Positions 22,400 through 31,593 of a DNA stretch of 64,000 nucleotides are shown in pieces. Location: NCBI GenBank assembly GCA_963751395.1, contig CAVVUC010000002.1:1054001-1118000 (forward strand), in the 5' to 3' direction. The position numbers and the translations under genes were made by a program. Origin of the DNA: CAVVUC01 sp963751395. GTDB lineage: Bacteria > Verrucomicrobiota > Verrucomicrobiia > Chthoniobacterales > Chthoniobacteraceae. Numbering within the stretch: position 1 is the stretch's first letter; each line of letters begins with the position of its first letter. Below the pieces are notes generated by a model. The model was not told the origin of the DNA. It did not search any database and saw nothing but the letters and a program-made list of their open reading frames with translations.

Positions 22400-23793
22400 G
22401 GTTTGGTTGTATCGGGTGTGTCAAGCAATTCGCTGTTGGACGCCAGCTCCGGCACCTGCGGATCGCGCGCGAGCTGCTCGACAGGGACGAGCACCGCCAC
22501 TTCCGTGTCGGGACTGGATGCTCCGAGTTCCTTGAACTTGCGCGCGGTGACCATGACGCGCGTTTCGATGGAGCCGACGGCTTTGTTAAACGCGCTGACC
22601 GTCTGGTTCAGATTTTTCCCGACGCTCGCGAAGTGGCTGCCCATCGTCGAAAGGCGCTCGTACAGTTCGCTGCCGAGCGCGCTGATTTCCTGCGCGTTCT
22701 GCGCGAGCCGCTGCTGACGCCAGCCGTAATAAACGGCTTTGAGCAGCGCGATCAGCGTCGTCGGCGTGGCGAGCACCACGCGGCGCTCGGCGGCGGATTC
22801 GAGGAGACCCGGATCGTTTTCCAACGCCGCGCTGAAAAACATCTCGCCCGGCAGAAACAGCACCACGAATTCCGGCGCGTGCTCGAACTGCTCCCAGTAA
22901 GCCTTGCGGCCGAGTTCCTCCACGCGGGTTTTCACCTGGCGCGCATGCTTCTGGAGATGCGCCGCACGCGTCGCATCGTCGGGAGCCTCGATCGCGTCGA
23001 GGTAGGCGCTGATGACGGCCTTCGCATCCACGACGATGGTCTTTTCCCCAGGCAGGCGCACGAGCAGGTCGGGACGCTGCCGCCCCTCGTCGGTGTCCAC
23101 GGACTGTTGCTCGTAGAAATCGCAATGCTCGGTCATCCCGGCAAGCTCGACGACGCGCTTGAGCTGGACCTCGCCCCAGCGCCCGCGCACCGTGGGCTGG
23201 CGGAGCGCGCGGACGAGATTCGACGTCTCGCGGCGGAGTTCGTTCTGACTTTCAAAAAGAGAGCGCACCTGTGTGGACAGCGAGCCGTAGGCGTCGGCCC
23301 GCACTTTTTCGAGGTCGGCGATCTTCGCATCGACCTTGTCGAGCGACTCGCGCACCGGCTTCACGAGTTCGTGGATCGCCTGCTGGCGCTTTTCGAGATC
23401 GCCTTGCGCGACCTGCTGGAACTTTTCCAGGTTGGCGTTTGCGAGTTCGAGGAACGACTGGCTGTTGTTGCGGAGCGCCTCGGCCGAGAGCGCGCTGAAC
23501 GCGTCGGCGAGCTTCGCCCGGGCATCCTCGATCAATGCGAGCTTCTCTCCCGCCGCCTTGCGTTCCTCGGCAATCTGGGTTTCCAGCGAGGCGTTGCGCG
23601 CGTTCAATTCGGAATGCTCGCGCTTTGTTGTTTCAAGAACCGACTCGAGTTCCGGAATCCGCGAGTTCTTTTCCTCGGCGGCCGCAAGCTGGCGGGCGGT
23701 TTCGAGTTGCTGGCGCTGACGCCAGACGAAGGCCGCAAGCCCGCCAAGCACAAACGCGACGATCGCGATCACGGTTTCTGTCAGGTAAGGCAT
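22396..23793 (-). CDS. rmuC: RmuC family DNA recombination protein
   Basis: I start at 23793 (MPYLTETVIAIVAFVLGGLA), giving an N-terminal membrane anchor; a start six codons earlier is possible. Residues about 25-170 are a long charged coiled coil. The conserved RmuC nuclease-like region follows: LRQPTVRGRWGEVQLKRVVE, MTEHCDFYEQ, RPDLLVRLPGEKTIVVDAK, and EFVVLFLPGEMFFSAAL. About 465 residues, normal for the family, which limits inversions and is linked to DNA metabolism. It is the first gene of a two-gene unit with the zinc-binding protein, overlapping it by ATGA. Confidence 0.92.
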   Translation of the reverse strand: MPYLTETVIAIVAFVLGGLAAFVWRQRQQLETARQLAAAEEKNSRIPELESVLETTKREHSELNARNASLETQIAEERKAAGEKLALIEDARAKLADAFSALSAEALRNNSQSFLELANANLEKFQQVAQGDLEKRQQAIHELVKPVRESLDKVDAKIADLEKVRADAYGSLSTQVRSLFESQNELRRETSNLVRALRQPTVRGRWGEVQLKRVVELAGMTEHCDFYEQQSVDTDEGRQRPDLLVRLPGEKTIVVDAKAVISAYLDAIEAPDDATRAAHLQKHARQVKTRVEELGRKAYWEQFEHAPEFVVLFLPGEMFFSAALENDPGLLESAAERRVVLATPTTLIALLKAVYYGWRQQRLAQNAQEISALGSELYERLSTMGSHFASVGKNLNQTVSAFNKAVGSIETRVMVTARKFKELGASSPDTEVAVLVPVEQLARDPQVPELASNSELLDTPDTTKP

Positions 23794-23928
23794 GGGCCTA
23801 TTGCATAGCATGAAGCTCCGGCTTCCACAGCGGTTTTATTTTGCCGCCCATCGCAATGATTGAAACCCGCAGGGCTGCGGCATTTTTCGCGTTTGTAAAT
23901 CGGCACGAAGTGACGTTTCTTCCGGCCT

Positions 23929-24369
23929 GTGAAACGATCCAACCAAGCCCGGCAAGCAGCGATTGCGGAAGTCCGGGCAGTTTATGCCGAGCTGGCAAAT
24001 CGGCCCGTCGAGAGGGAGTGCATTCGCCTCACCGGGTGCTGCCAGTTCAAGCTGAGCGGGCGCACGCCGTTTCTCACGCGCGGCGAGGCGATCGTCGCAG
24101 CCGATGCCTTCCGCGCCACGGGCCGGAAGCGAATGCCTCTGCGGGCGGACGGCGCCTGCCCGATGCTGGATTCGGCCACCGGCAAATGCCTGATTTACGA
24201 AAGCCGCCCATTCGGATGCCGCACGCATTTTTGCCGTGCCGCAGGCGGGCCTTATCAGCGGCGCGAGGTGATCGATCTGATCCGAAGACTTGAAGCTGTT
24301 GATTCTTCGATGAATGGTGAAGTCAGGCCCATCGCAGCAGCGGTCGAGGCGGAGCTTGCTGCGATTTAA
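23929..24369 (+). CDS. YkgJ-family cysteine cluster protein (putative zinc/iron-chelating)
   Basis: 146 residues. Cysteines characteristic of the YkgJ/CxxCxxCC family appear as ECIRLTGCCQF (about 30-40), DGACPMLD (about 75), GKCLIYESRPFGCRTHFC (about 85-103). Cytoplasmic, probably binds a metal or Fe-S cluster; biochemical role not established in the family. It is transcribed alone and divergently from rmuC, and converges with the TPR gene downstream. Confidence 0.8.
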   Translation: MKRSNQARQAAIAEVRAVYAELANRPVERECIRLTGCCQFKLSGRTPFLTRGEAIVAADAFRATGRKRMPLRADGACPMLDSATGKCLIYESRPFGCRTHFCRAAGGPYQRREVIDLIRRLEAVDSSMNGEVRPIAAAVEAELAAI

Positions 24370-24458
24370 CCACTACAGATCAGGAGGTTGCCGGCCTTCT
24401 TACGGAAAGATCGGAAATGAAAACCACGCTTGGCTGGCTTCAAAAAGCCCGCTGAAAC

Positions 24459-25847
24459 CTAAGCCGTGTAGGATTCCTCGACGCGCTTCGCAACGTCCTC
24501 GTAACCGTAATCGATCTCGTAGATTTCCTTCATGCACTCGAGCGACTTGTCTTTGTTGCCCATCTTGTCATGCACAAGTCCGAGCTTGTAGAGCATCTCC
24601 TTTTTCGTCGCGTCCATGATGACCATTTCCTTGATCGCCTCGTTGAAGGTGCGGACGGCGAAATCGAGCATGCCTTTGCCGGTGTAGCATTGGGCGAGGA
24701 GGTTCATCGCCTTCAGGCGGACGTTGGGATTCTGCCGCGCTTTCTGCAGCTCGGGGATGGCTTCGGTGAAGTGGCCCGCCACGAGAAGCTGCTCGCCGAG
24801 TTCGTAGCGGTACAACAAGTCGGTCGGGTTGCGCTCCACGCGCTTTTTGGCCTCGCTGATGAGCATTTCGGCTTGTTGTTTGCGCAGATCCTCAAGCTGC
24901 TGGCTTACCTGCGGCGCTTGATCCGAATCCCCGTATTGGGCGAGCCATTCCTCGGTCTCGGTGATCTGGCGATCGAGAATTTTCATTCCGAGATCGGAGG
25001 CCTTGCGCGCGATGGAAGGGTCGGTGTGCTTGGTCAGCTCGGATGTGTAGTTGTACCAGGTGAGGGCGGTTTCGAGTTCGCCCTTTTGCTCATAAAGCGC
25101 CGCGATCCGGCGCGAAACATCCACGCTCTGCGGGTTCTGCTCGTACTGCTGACCGAGTTCGGCCAGTTGCTGGTCGATCATGTCATCGCTCTTCACGACG
25201 CGGTTTTGCTGTTCGAGCGAGACGGCGACTTCCTTGTCCTTGATGAGATCGCGGTAGTCCTTGGCGGTTTCCCAGCCGCCGCTCTTCATCGTGTCACGCG
25301 CGGCGGCGTCCTTGCCGCGTTTGATCGCGATCAAGTCCGACGGGTTGAGTTCGACGATCCTGTTGTAAACATCGACCGCCCTGTTGCTCTCGCCGTTTTC
25401 GTAATAATGCGCGCCGAGTTCGTGCAGGGCTTTGGTGTCCTTGGGGTTGCCTTCCACGAGGATTTCGAGGGCGTAGGCCGCAATCTCGGGGAATCCGGCG
25501 GCCTTGGCGGCATCCTTGAGCAGATTGTTTCCCGCTGAGCTGTAGGGGTCGGTTTCGAGCATCTTCTCCGCCATCTCCATGGCGGCGAGCGGATCTTTTT
25601 TCACCATGCTTCCGCCTTTCATGGAAGCGGTCGAGAGGCCGGCGAAGAAGTTCTTTTTGCCCTTGGTCGAGATAATTTCCGCCTTGCGCAGCATCTTGCG
25701 GGCGTCGAGAAATTCGGGCGCGACTTTCAAAACGGCCTGAAGCAGGGAAACCGCGTAGCCGAAGTTGCGCAGTTCCATCGCGCTCAAAGCCTTCAGCCAG
25801 AGCGCGCGTTCGTTATCGGGGAGATCACTTTCAGTTTTGACAGCCAT
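24459..25847 (-). CDS. tetratricopeptide repeat protein
   Basis: I start at 25847 (MAVKTESDLPDNERALW); the upstream extension to 25916 is untypical. About 462 residues of helical repeats with TPR signatures (ALNELG-like HELGAHYYENGESNRAVDVYNR, RYELGEQLLVAGHFTEAIPE, LAQCYTGKGMLDFAVRTFNE, YKLGLVHDKMGNKDKSLECM). No signal peptide or enzyme domain is seen, so it is likely a cytoplasmic scaffold. The small membrane protein at 25931-26185 lies just upstream on the same strand. Confidence 0.8.
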   Translation of the reverse strand: MAVKTESDLPDNERALWLKALSAMELRNFGYAVSLLQAVLKVAPEFLDARKMLRKAEIISTKGKKNFFAGLSTASMKGGSMVKKDPLAAMEMAEKMLETDPYSSAGNNLLKDAAKAAGFPEIAAYALEILVEGNPKDTKALHELGAHYYENGESNRAVDVYNRIVELNPSDLIAIKRGKDAAARDTMKSGGWETAKDYRDLIKDKEVAVSLEQQNRVVKSDDMIDQQLAELGQQYEQNPQSVDVSRRIAALYEQKGELETALTWYNYTSELTKHTDPSIARKASDLGMKILDRQITETEEWLAQYGDSDQAPQVSQQLEDLRKQQAEMLISEAKKRVERNPTDLLYRYELGEQLLVAGHFTEAIPELQKARQNPNVRLKAMNLLAQCYTGKGMLDFAVRTFNEAIKEMVIMDATKKEMLYKLGLVHDKMGNKDKSLECMKEIYEIDYGYEDVAKRVEESYTA

Positions 25848-25930
25848 AATCGGAAGAAACGAACAATTACCTTGCCGCTCCGATTTTGACAATCGGTAAG
25901 ACGCAGGAACCCTCAAATAGCTGCGTCAGG

Positions 25931-26185
25931 CTAGTGCCCGATCTTGTCGCTATCGTCCTTCTTTTTCTGGAGCGGCGTGCTGTAGAGCTTTTTCACGCCT
26001 TCGAATTCTGTCTGCATGCTCTTGGAAAAATCCTGGGTGCCGTGCTCGAAAAGGACGACGAACGAGAACGTCGCCACGAGGAACAGCGTGAACCAGAATA
26101 GTTTGCGAAACAGCCAGATCATCTGCGGGATACTAAGCAGGCGGAATGCCCAGTCAACCGGGAAAAACGCCACGGTGTGAACCAT
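25931..26185 (-). CDS. small membrane protein, hypothetical, 84 aa
   Basis: The start at 26185 gives MVHTVAFFPVDWAFRLLSIPQ, then one clear membrane span (LFWFTLFLVATFSFVVLF, about residues 29-46), then a charged C-terminal tail (KKKDDSDKIGH). No family recognised. It is 83 bases upstream of the TPR gene on the same strand and may be co-transcribed with it. Confidence 0.5.
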   Translation of the reverse strand: MVHTVAFFPVDWAFRLLSIPQMIWLFRKLFWFTLFLVATFSFVVLFEHGTQDFSKSMQTEFEGVKKLYSTPLQKKKDDSDKIGH

Positions 26186-26263
26186 GGCGATAATTCGTCT
26201 CCAATGGAGCGGGGCAATGCAGAAAGGCAGAGGCTTTCCAGCCAGTGAAAACCGGCGATCAAA

Positions 26264-26298
26264 GGCTGAAAGCCTGTGCTGCTTTTTCAGCCAGCACA
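26264..26298. repeat. small palindromic element with two competing hairpins
   Basis: GGCTGAAA (26264-26271) pairs with TTTCAGCC (26285-26292), and TGTGCTG (26275-26281) pairs with CAGCACA (26292-26298). A related segment, GGCTTTCCAGCC, lies at about 26232-26243. REP-like palindromes of this kind are common between genes in related genomes (general knowledge). It sits 10 bases after the toxin gene and may also end its transcript. Confidence 0.4.
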
Positions 26299-26308
26299 AG
26301 TCGCGCGG

Positions 26309-26572
26309 TCAGTTTACCAACGAGTCGTAGTCTCCGTGCGAGCCGATCCAATCCCAAACCATGGTGTCGCCGACGAATTTGCCAATCGCCCTGTAGTGAA
26401 TACCCACCCGGACAGACCATTTATCCCCGCCGATTTTCTTGAAATGCAACGAGGGGTGGAAGGCATTCTGCCGCCAGAGTTGAAACGTCTTGCGAGCGGT
26501 GTTCCGGACATCGCCCGGCAACACCCGATAATGACGCCAGAATTCCGGCGTACCGGCGCTTTCAAAATTCAC
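26309..26572 (-). CDS. RelE/ParE-like toxin
   Basis: 87 residues with the compact basic RelE/ParE-type pattern: FWRHYRVLPGDVRNTARKTF, then HPSLHFKKI, then WSVRVGIHYRAIGKF, ending GSHGDYDSLV. Such toxins cut mRNA at the ribosome or poison gyrase. The gene starts 11 bases inside the preceding antitoxin gene, the usual arrangement. Family is clear, target is not. Confidence 0.75.
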   Translation of the reverse strand: MNFESAGTPEFWRHYRVLPGDVRNTARKTFQLWRQNAFHPSLHFKKIGGDKWSVRVGIHYRAIGKFVGDTMVWDWIGSHGDYDSLVN

Positions 26573-26792
26573 GATCCGTCGCGAATCCTGTTTTCAAGGA
26601 CGATGCGGTTCCTTTGGCGACGGCATGCCCAACATTGCGGTCAACGAAATCGAGCTTCCCTGAATTCGCGTCGGTCTTCATCTGCCGATCCCACTCATCA
26701 TCCGTGTTCGGCACAAGCTCCGCCATTAATTCGCAGTATTCGCGCGGCGACAGCTTTGTGATGGCTTCTTTAATTTCAGCAACCGTGCTCAT
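26562..26792 (-). CDS. antitoxin partner of RelE/ParE-like toxin
   Basis: 76 residues starting MSTVAEIKEAITKLSPREYCELMAELV (read as two helices), then an acidic linker with DDEWDRQM and DANSGKLDF. This matches the small antitoxin-type proteins that precede RelE/ParE toxins. The start at 26792 is preferred over 26810. It overlaps the toxin gene by 11 bases, implying coupled translation; autoregulation is likely (inference). Confidence 0.65.
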   Translation of the reverse strand: MSTVAEIKEAITKLSPREYCELMAELVPNTDDEWDRQMKTDANSGKLDFVDRNVGHAVAKGTASSLKTGFATDREF

Positions 26793-26899
26793 CGGCAGAA
26801 AATGAACCACAGCGAGGCGCTACGGTCAACCGTCTCGCGATGCGCAGATTTCGTCGTTGAGCTTCCTCAGCTTGCCGACTCTTCCAGTGGACTACAACT

Positions 26900-28057
26900 C
26901 TACGCCTTCAACTCCGGCAGGTTCACCCAGGCGCGTTTCTCCCAGGACTCGATGCCCTTTTCGGCGAGTTGCACGCCTCTTGCGCCTTCGAGCAAGGTCC
27001 ACGGGAACGGCTCGTTGCAGACGACGTGCCGCAGGAAAAGCTCCCACTGGATTTTGAAGGCGTTGTCGAAGTTTTGATAGCTCGGCACGCGCGTCCAGTT
27101 TTCGAAGAAGTCGATCGGGCTGTCGATGTCGGGGTTCCACGTCGGCCGCGGCGTGGCGCTCGCGTGCTGGACGACGCAGTCGCGCAGACCGGCAACGGCG
27201 GAGCCTTTGGTGCCATCGACCTGGAGCGTGAGCAGATCGTCGCGGCGGACGCGCACGGCCCACGACGAGTTGAAGTGGCAGACGACGCCGTTCTCCAGCT
27301 CGAACGTTGCGTAGGCTGAATCGTCAGCGGTGCATTTGTACGGCTTTCCGTTTTCATCCCAGCGCTTCTTGATGTGCGTCGCACCGAGGCAGGAGACGGC
27401 TTTTCGCTTTGCCGAAAAGATTGTCGATGACATAGCGCCAGTGGCAGAGCATATCGACGATGATGCCGCCGTCGTCCTCCTTGCGGTAGTTCCACGACGG
27501 GCGTTGCGGCGTGATCACGTCGCCCTCGTAAACCCAGTAACCGAACTCGCCGCGCACCGAGAGAATCTCGCCGAAGAATCCCGTGTCGATCAGCGTCTTC
27601 AGTTTCACGAGGCCCGGCAGCCAGAGCTTGTCCTGCACGACGCCATTCTTGACGCCGGCTTTCTTCGCGACTTTGTAAAGGTCGTACGCCGCTTCGGTGG
27701 AGACGGCCGTCGGCTTTTCGCAATAGACATGCTTGCCCGCGGCGATCGCTTTCTTCACGGCTTCGGCGCGGCGGCCGGTGGTCTGCGAATCGAAGTAGAT
27801 GATGTTGTTCGGATCGGCCAGCGCGTCGTTCAGATCGAGCGTGTAGCGGACGTTTTCGCCCATCGCCGCCAGCTTGAGCAGCTTGGTTTCGTTGCGCCCG
27901 ACGAGGATCGGATCGGGCATGATGATCTCGTTGTCGCTGACTTGACGCCGCCCTGTTTCATGATCGCGAGGATCGAGCGGATGTAATGCTGGTTCGTGCC
28001 CATGCGTCCGGTGACGCCGTTCATGATGATGCCGATTTTGTGAATGATGGTGTCCAT
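26900..28057 (-). pseudogene. Gfo/Idh/MocA family oxidoreductase with two compensating frameshifts
   Basis: Start MDTIIHKIGIIMNGVTGRMG at 28057; the N-terminal Rossmann fold with GVTGRMG is followed by ADPNNIIYFDSQTTGR, the EKPTAVS motif and the C-terminal substrate domain ending LPELKA. About 385 residues. One base is missing near 27945 (after KQGGVK), and one extra A occurs near 27403 (a run of four where three are expected, in FGKAK). Both ends share one frame. The family oxidises sugars or inositols with NAD(P). Last gene of a minus-strand group SDR-GH88-cupin-oxidoreductase, so it probably acts on a sugar acid or its product. No export signal: cytoplasmic. Confidence 0.8.
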
Positions 28058-28102
28058 GCGTTTAGATTTTGTTGGTTGAGGTTGGAGGGTGAGGGGTTGC
28101 AC

Positions 28103-28558
28103 TTACTTTAAATCGGAGGGTTTGTCGGTGCATTGCGGCCACGCGCCTTCGGGCAGCGCCGGGACATCGACACCGGCTTTCGGCAGAGTGCCTTCGAGTT
28201 CCTGCTTCCAATGGGCGACGTCGCCCGCCGGCCCGTAGATGTAGATGAACTTGCAGGGCGTGTCGCCGATGTTGGTGAGTTGGTGAAAGACGCCCGACGG
28301 AATGTAAACGGCCTGGCCCGTCGTCAGCGTTTGAACTTCCTTGCCGAGGCACATCTGCGCGGTGCCTTCGACGATGAAATAAACCTCCTCCTGTTCCTGA
28401 TTGTGCCACGGCACCTGGCCGCCTTTCGGTTCCAGAATCACGAAGCCCGACATGAAGTTGGTCGCCTGGATGGGCGAGGGGCCGCCGGCGATGTTCCTGC
28501 CCCAGCGACGTGCCGGAAACTTGCGGCCTTGTTGTGTGTTGATGTCTGAGATGATCAT
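28103..28558 (-). CDS. cupin-domain protein, possibly KdgF-like
   Basis: 151 residues, starting MIISDINTQQGRKF at 28558. A single cupin barrel: motif 1 is PWHNQEQEEVYFIVEG (metal ligands H, and E), motif 2 is PSGVFHQLTNIG (third H). Between GH88 and a Gfo/Idh oxidoreductase, eight bases after the GH88 stop. Small cupins such as KdgF linearise unsaturated uronates released by such hydrolases, so this role is suggested by context only; a sugar isomerase or oxalate-type cupin is also possible. Confidence 0.7.
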   Translation of the reverse strand: MIISDINTQQGRKFPARRWGRNIAGGPSPIQATNFMSGFVILEPKGGQVPWHNQEQEEVYFIVEGTAQMCLGKEVQTLTTGQAVYIPSGVFHQLTNIGDTPCKFIYIYGPAGDVAHWKQELEGTLPKAGVDVPALPEGAWPQCTDKPSDLK

Positions 28559-28566
28559 GTTGGGGC

Positions 28567-29953
28567 TTAGTGGGCTGTTCCGAAGAAGGTGAGATACGGC
28601 TTGTTCTCGATGACGCGGCGGACATAGAGCGCGACTTCGCGGGCGTGGTAATCGCCCCACATGCTCGACTCGCCGCACGGCACTTTCTGACCGGCCGGGA
28701 TGTGGTCCCAGCCGTTCGGCCGGTGATAGACCGAGTGCAGCAACAAGCCCTGATGCTGCGGGTCGGCGCTGAGATACGGATCGTCAAAGAGCGTGTTCAG
28801 CACCGTCAAGCCGGCCTGCCAGTAACGTTTTCCATCGTCGAGTCCGCCGTGCTTTTTCAAATACTGACCGAGACGCAACAACCCCTGCGCCGCGATGGCC
28901 GCCGCCGAACTGTCCACCGGTTCGTGGTCGTTGAAAGGATTCGCAGGCTTGTCGAGGTAGTCGCCCAGCTTGTGCAGGTTCGGTGCGCCGGTGTCCCAAT
29001 ACGGAATGCCGTCCACTGGCGTGTGCTCGAATGTAAAAATCGCACGACGCCTGCGCGGCTTTCAGCAACATCAACTCCACCGCCTCGCGTCCGCCGAACT
29101 CTTTCAATTCCTCGTCCTTGAGCACCTCGAAAAACTCGAGCTGCTCCGCATACCCGCACATGATCCATGCGAGCCCTCGCGTCCACGTCGTGAACGGCGC
29201 GTAGCCCTGCTGCGAGTTCGGGCAGCGGTAGTTGCCGTCGTTCACGTTGAAAATGCTCTCGTGCGCCGTGCGTCCGCGCACGTCGTAAGCGTCGCGCCCT
29301 TCACCGTAATAAACCGCGTAGGCCGCCGTCGTCTTCGCGTGTTCGATCAGCCGCTTGAGCAGCGAAATTTTCACGTCCTTCTCTCCCATGAGCACATGCC
29401 CGAGCTTGTGCGAAACCGCCAGCGCCCGCAGCGAGCGGATCGTGTCGGCAAACAACGAGTGCGGGCCGTTGAAGGAATAAATGTAGCCCTCGCCGTTCGC
29501 GATGTAGGTCCACCGGCTCGCCTGCACCGCCCCCGAGCATTTCAGCGCCAGCTCGTAAAAGTCGCGCTCCCGTTCGTTTGCCGCGATGCGCCCTTCATTC
29601 ATCAAACGCCACAGATTCCCGTAGGTGCTGACGTTATTGAAGCCGTGGTCATGCACGCCGGTGTGCGTGATGTGATGCGCCATGCGCTTGATGGTCTTGT
29701 CGCGCCCGAGCCGCAGGAAGCCTTCGTCCCACGTCGCGTCGAACTGCAAAATGGCCGAGCCGTAAACGAATCCCTGCGTCCATTCCGTCCATCCGCGCGC
29801 GGTGTATTTCCCTTTCACCGTGTAAACCGGCGTCGCTGCGCCGGGCACGTCGTCCTTGTCGATCGACAGAATTTTCGGAGCCGACAAAGCGAAGAGGCGG
29901 TCGATCTTCTTCTTCAGGTCGGCTGGCTGGAGGTCGTTGTTAATCTTGATCAT
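28567..29953 (-). pseudogene. GH88 unsaturated glucuronyl hydrolase, single frameshift
   Basis: Start MIKINNDLQPADLKKKIDRL at 29953. GH88 hallmarks: TEWTQGFVYGSAILQF, HDHGFNNVSTYGNLWRL, SFNGPHSLFADTIRSLRAL, and after the frame change VDGIPYWDTGAPNL, SSAAAIAAQGLLRLG, and CGESSMWGDYHA. One extra C near 29035 (in the codons after DFYI) separates the two parts; corrected length is about 461 residues, slightly longer than usual. It removes the 4,5-unsaturated uronic acid left on oligosaccharides by polysaccharide lyases. No signal peptide: cytoplasmic, acting after oligosaccharide uptake. Partner genes: SDR upstream, cupin downstream. Confidence 0.85.
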
Positions 29954-30059
29954 GGCTGGTAAGTGCGAACTCGGAACGCGGAGTGCGGAAGCGGCGAGGC
30001 GTTACCTCCGTTCCGCATTCCGCGTTTCGAGTTCCGCATTTCAAGGGTGTTCTTCATTT

Positions 30060-30839
30060 TCAAAGAGTCCTGATATGAAACCCGCCGTCCAAGTTGAATA
30101 CCTGACCGGTCGAGTAGGGAAAAAGTCCCGCCGCCACCGCGACGACACTCTTGCCGATGTCCGAAGGCTGTCCCCAGCGGTTGATCGGCGCGAGTCCCTC
30201 CGCAAACAACTTGTCGTATTTTTCTTTTACCGGGCCGGTCATGTCCGTCTCGATCACGCCCGGCTGGATTTCAAAAACATGGATGCCGAACTCCGCCAGC
30301 CGCACCGCGTAGAGCTTGGTCATCATCGCCAGGCCTGCCTTTGCGATGCAGTAATCGCCGCGATTCGTCGAAACGGTGAACGCTGAAATGCTCGTCACAT
30401 TCACCACCGCGCGCGTGACTCCCGGCAGCGGCTCCGAAGCGATGATCAACTTCGCCGCCGCCTGCGTGAGGAAATACGGCCCTTTCAAATTGATGTTGAT
30501 GAGCCGGTCGAAACTCTCCTCGCCCGCATCGAGCAAGTCCGCGCGGACATTCGGCGCGACGCCCGCGTTGTTCACAAGCAGATCGAGCCGGCCAAACTTT
30601 TCTTTGACGAATTGCAGCATCCGCTTGCGATCCGCCGGGACAGAAATATCGGCCTGCACGATCTCGACGCGAATCCCGCTTCCGGCTGCCGATTCACACA
30701 GCGCCTTGCATTCGTGCGCCGCAGTTTCGTTGCCCGCGTAGTTGATCGCGAGATCGTGCGTCGCCGCCCTGGCGAGTTCGATCGCAATGCCGCGACCGAT
30801 GCCGCGGGAGGAGCCGGTGATGAGGGCAACGGGGTTCAT
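30060..30839 (-). CDS. SDR family oxidoreductase (3-ketoacyl-ACP reductase-like)
   Basis: 259 residues. NAD(P)-binding TGSSRGIG (about 8-15), LVNNAG (about 88-93), active-site serine in VVNVTSIS and YxxxK in GDYCIAKAG, and a C-terminal PYSTGQVFNLDGG. In this family the sequence alone does not separate FabG from sugar dehydrogenases. Its position 106 bases upstream of GH88, cupin and Gfo/Idh genes on the same strand suggests a KduD-like or sugar dehydrogenase role rather than fatty acid synthesis (inference). Confidence 0.85.
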   Translation of the reverse strand: MNPVALITGSSRGIGRGIAIELARAATHDLAINYAGNETAAHECKALCESAAGSGIRVEIVQADISVPADRKRMLQFVKEKFGRLDLLVNNAGVAPNVRADLLDAGEESFDRLININLKGPYFLTQAAAKLIIASEPLPGVTRAVVNVTSISAFTVSTNRGDYCIAKAGLAMMTKLYAVRLAEFGIHVFEIQPGVIETDMTGPVKEKYDKLFAEGLAPINRWGQPSDIGKSVVAVAAGLFPYSTGQVFNLDGGFHIRTL

Positions 30840-31079
30840 GACGGTGCCTCTTGTAAACCAACAACCGCAACGCTGCTAGCATTTGCGAAACTTTTGTTAG
30901 CACGAATTCATTCCGGCTTGAGGAGTCCAACTCCTGCCGGGTGGCTCGTCTTTCTCGGCCCTGAATGCCAAAGCCCCATGAAGAAAGCAGGTTCTGCTCG
31001 TGATTGGCGCTGGCAACGCAGTTCACGAAAGTGCCAATGGCCTTGCCAACCGACTGCCCGGTTTGCTACTCAAACCATC

Positions 31080-31534
31080 ATGGAAGCGACCCAAGACAAA
31101 ATGAACATGAGCTTCGCGATTCACCTTGAATCAGATCTGCTCAGGGTAAGCGCAACAGGAGAGTTTTCGCTGGATGAGGCGAAACAGACTTTCATGGAAG
31201 TGCTTGAGGCTGCTGCGCGACACCAGACTGCGAAAATACTCATTGATGGCCGGACGCTGACGGGAGAGCCCGATGTCATCGAGCGGTTCTACTACGGCAA
31301 ATTCACTGCCGAGGCGGTCGAGAAGCACTTAGGTTCGGGGTAGCAGGTTGTGCCCCGCGATTCGCCTACGTTCTTAAAATACCAGTGCTTGACCCGAACA
31401 GGTTCGGCGAGATCGTCGCAGTGAACCGGGGCATGTTGGTCAAGGCGTTCGACAATCCTGAAGACGCTCTCGGGTGGCTTGGATCGGCACCAGCCGGGAA
31501 GCAGATATTGCCGACTACACGCAACGGCGCCTGA
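31080..31534 (+). pseudogene. STAS/SpoIIAA-like small protein of unknown function, frameshifted
   Basis: Start MEATQDKMNMSFAIHLE at 31080. The first frame stops at 31341 after EKHLGSG. With one base added to the G run (31337-31340) the protein continues APRFAYVLKIPVLDPNRFGE then VAVNRGMLVKAFDNPEDALGWL and stops at 31534, 151 residues in all. The shape (two strands, LSLDEAK-type helix, KILIDGR strand, FDNPEDALGWL helix) is that of STAS-like/anti-sigma antagonist folds (inference from pattern). Plus strand, isolated between SDR and AraC genes. Confidence 0.55.
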
Positions 31535-31593
31535 GCCGTCCTTTTGGTTTATGGCGCTCCCAAGGGCGACCGGGAAACGAGTTCAACGCGTCC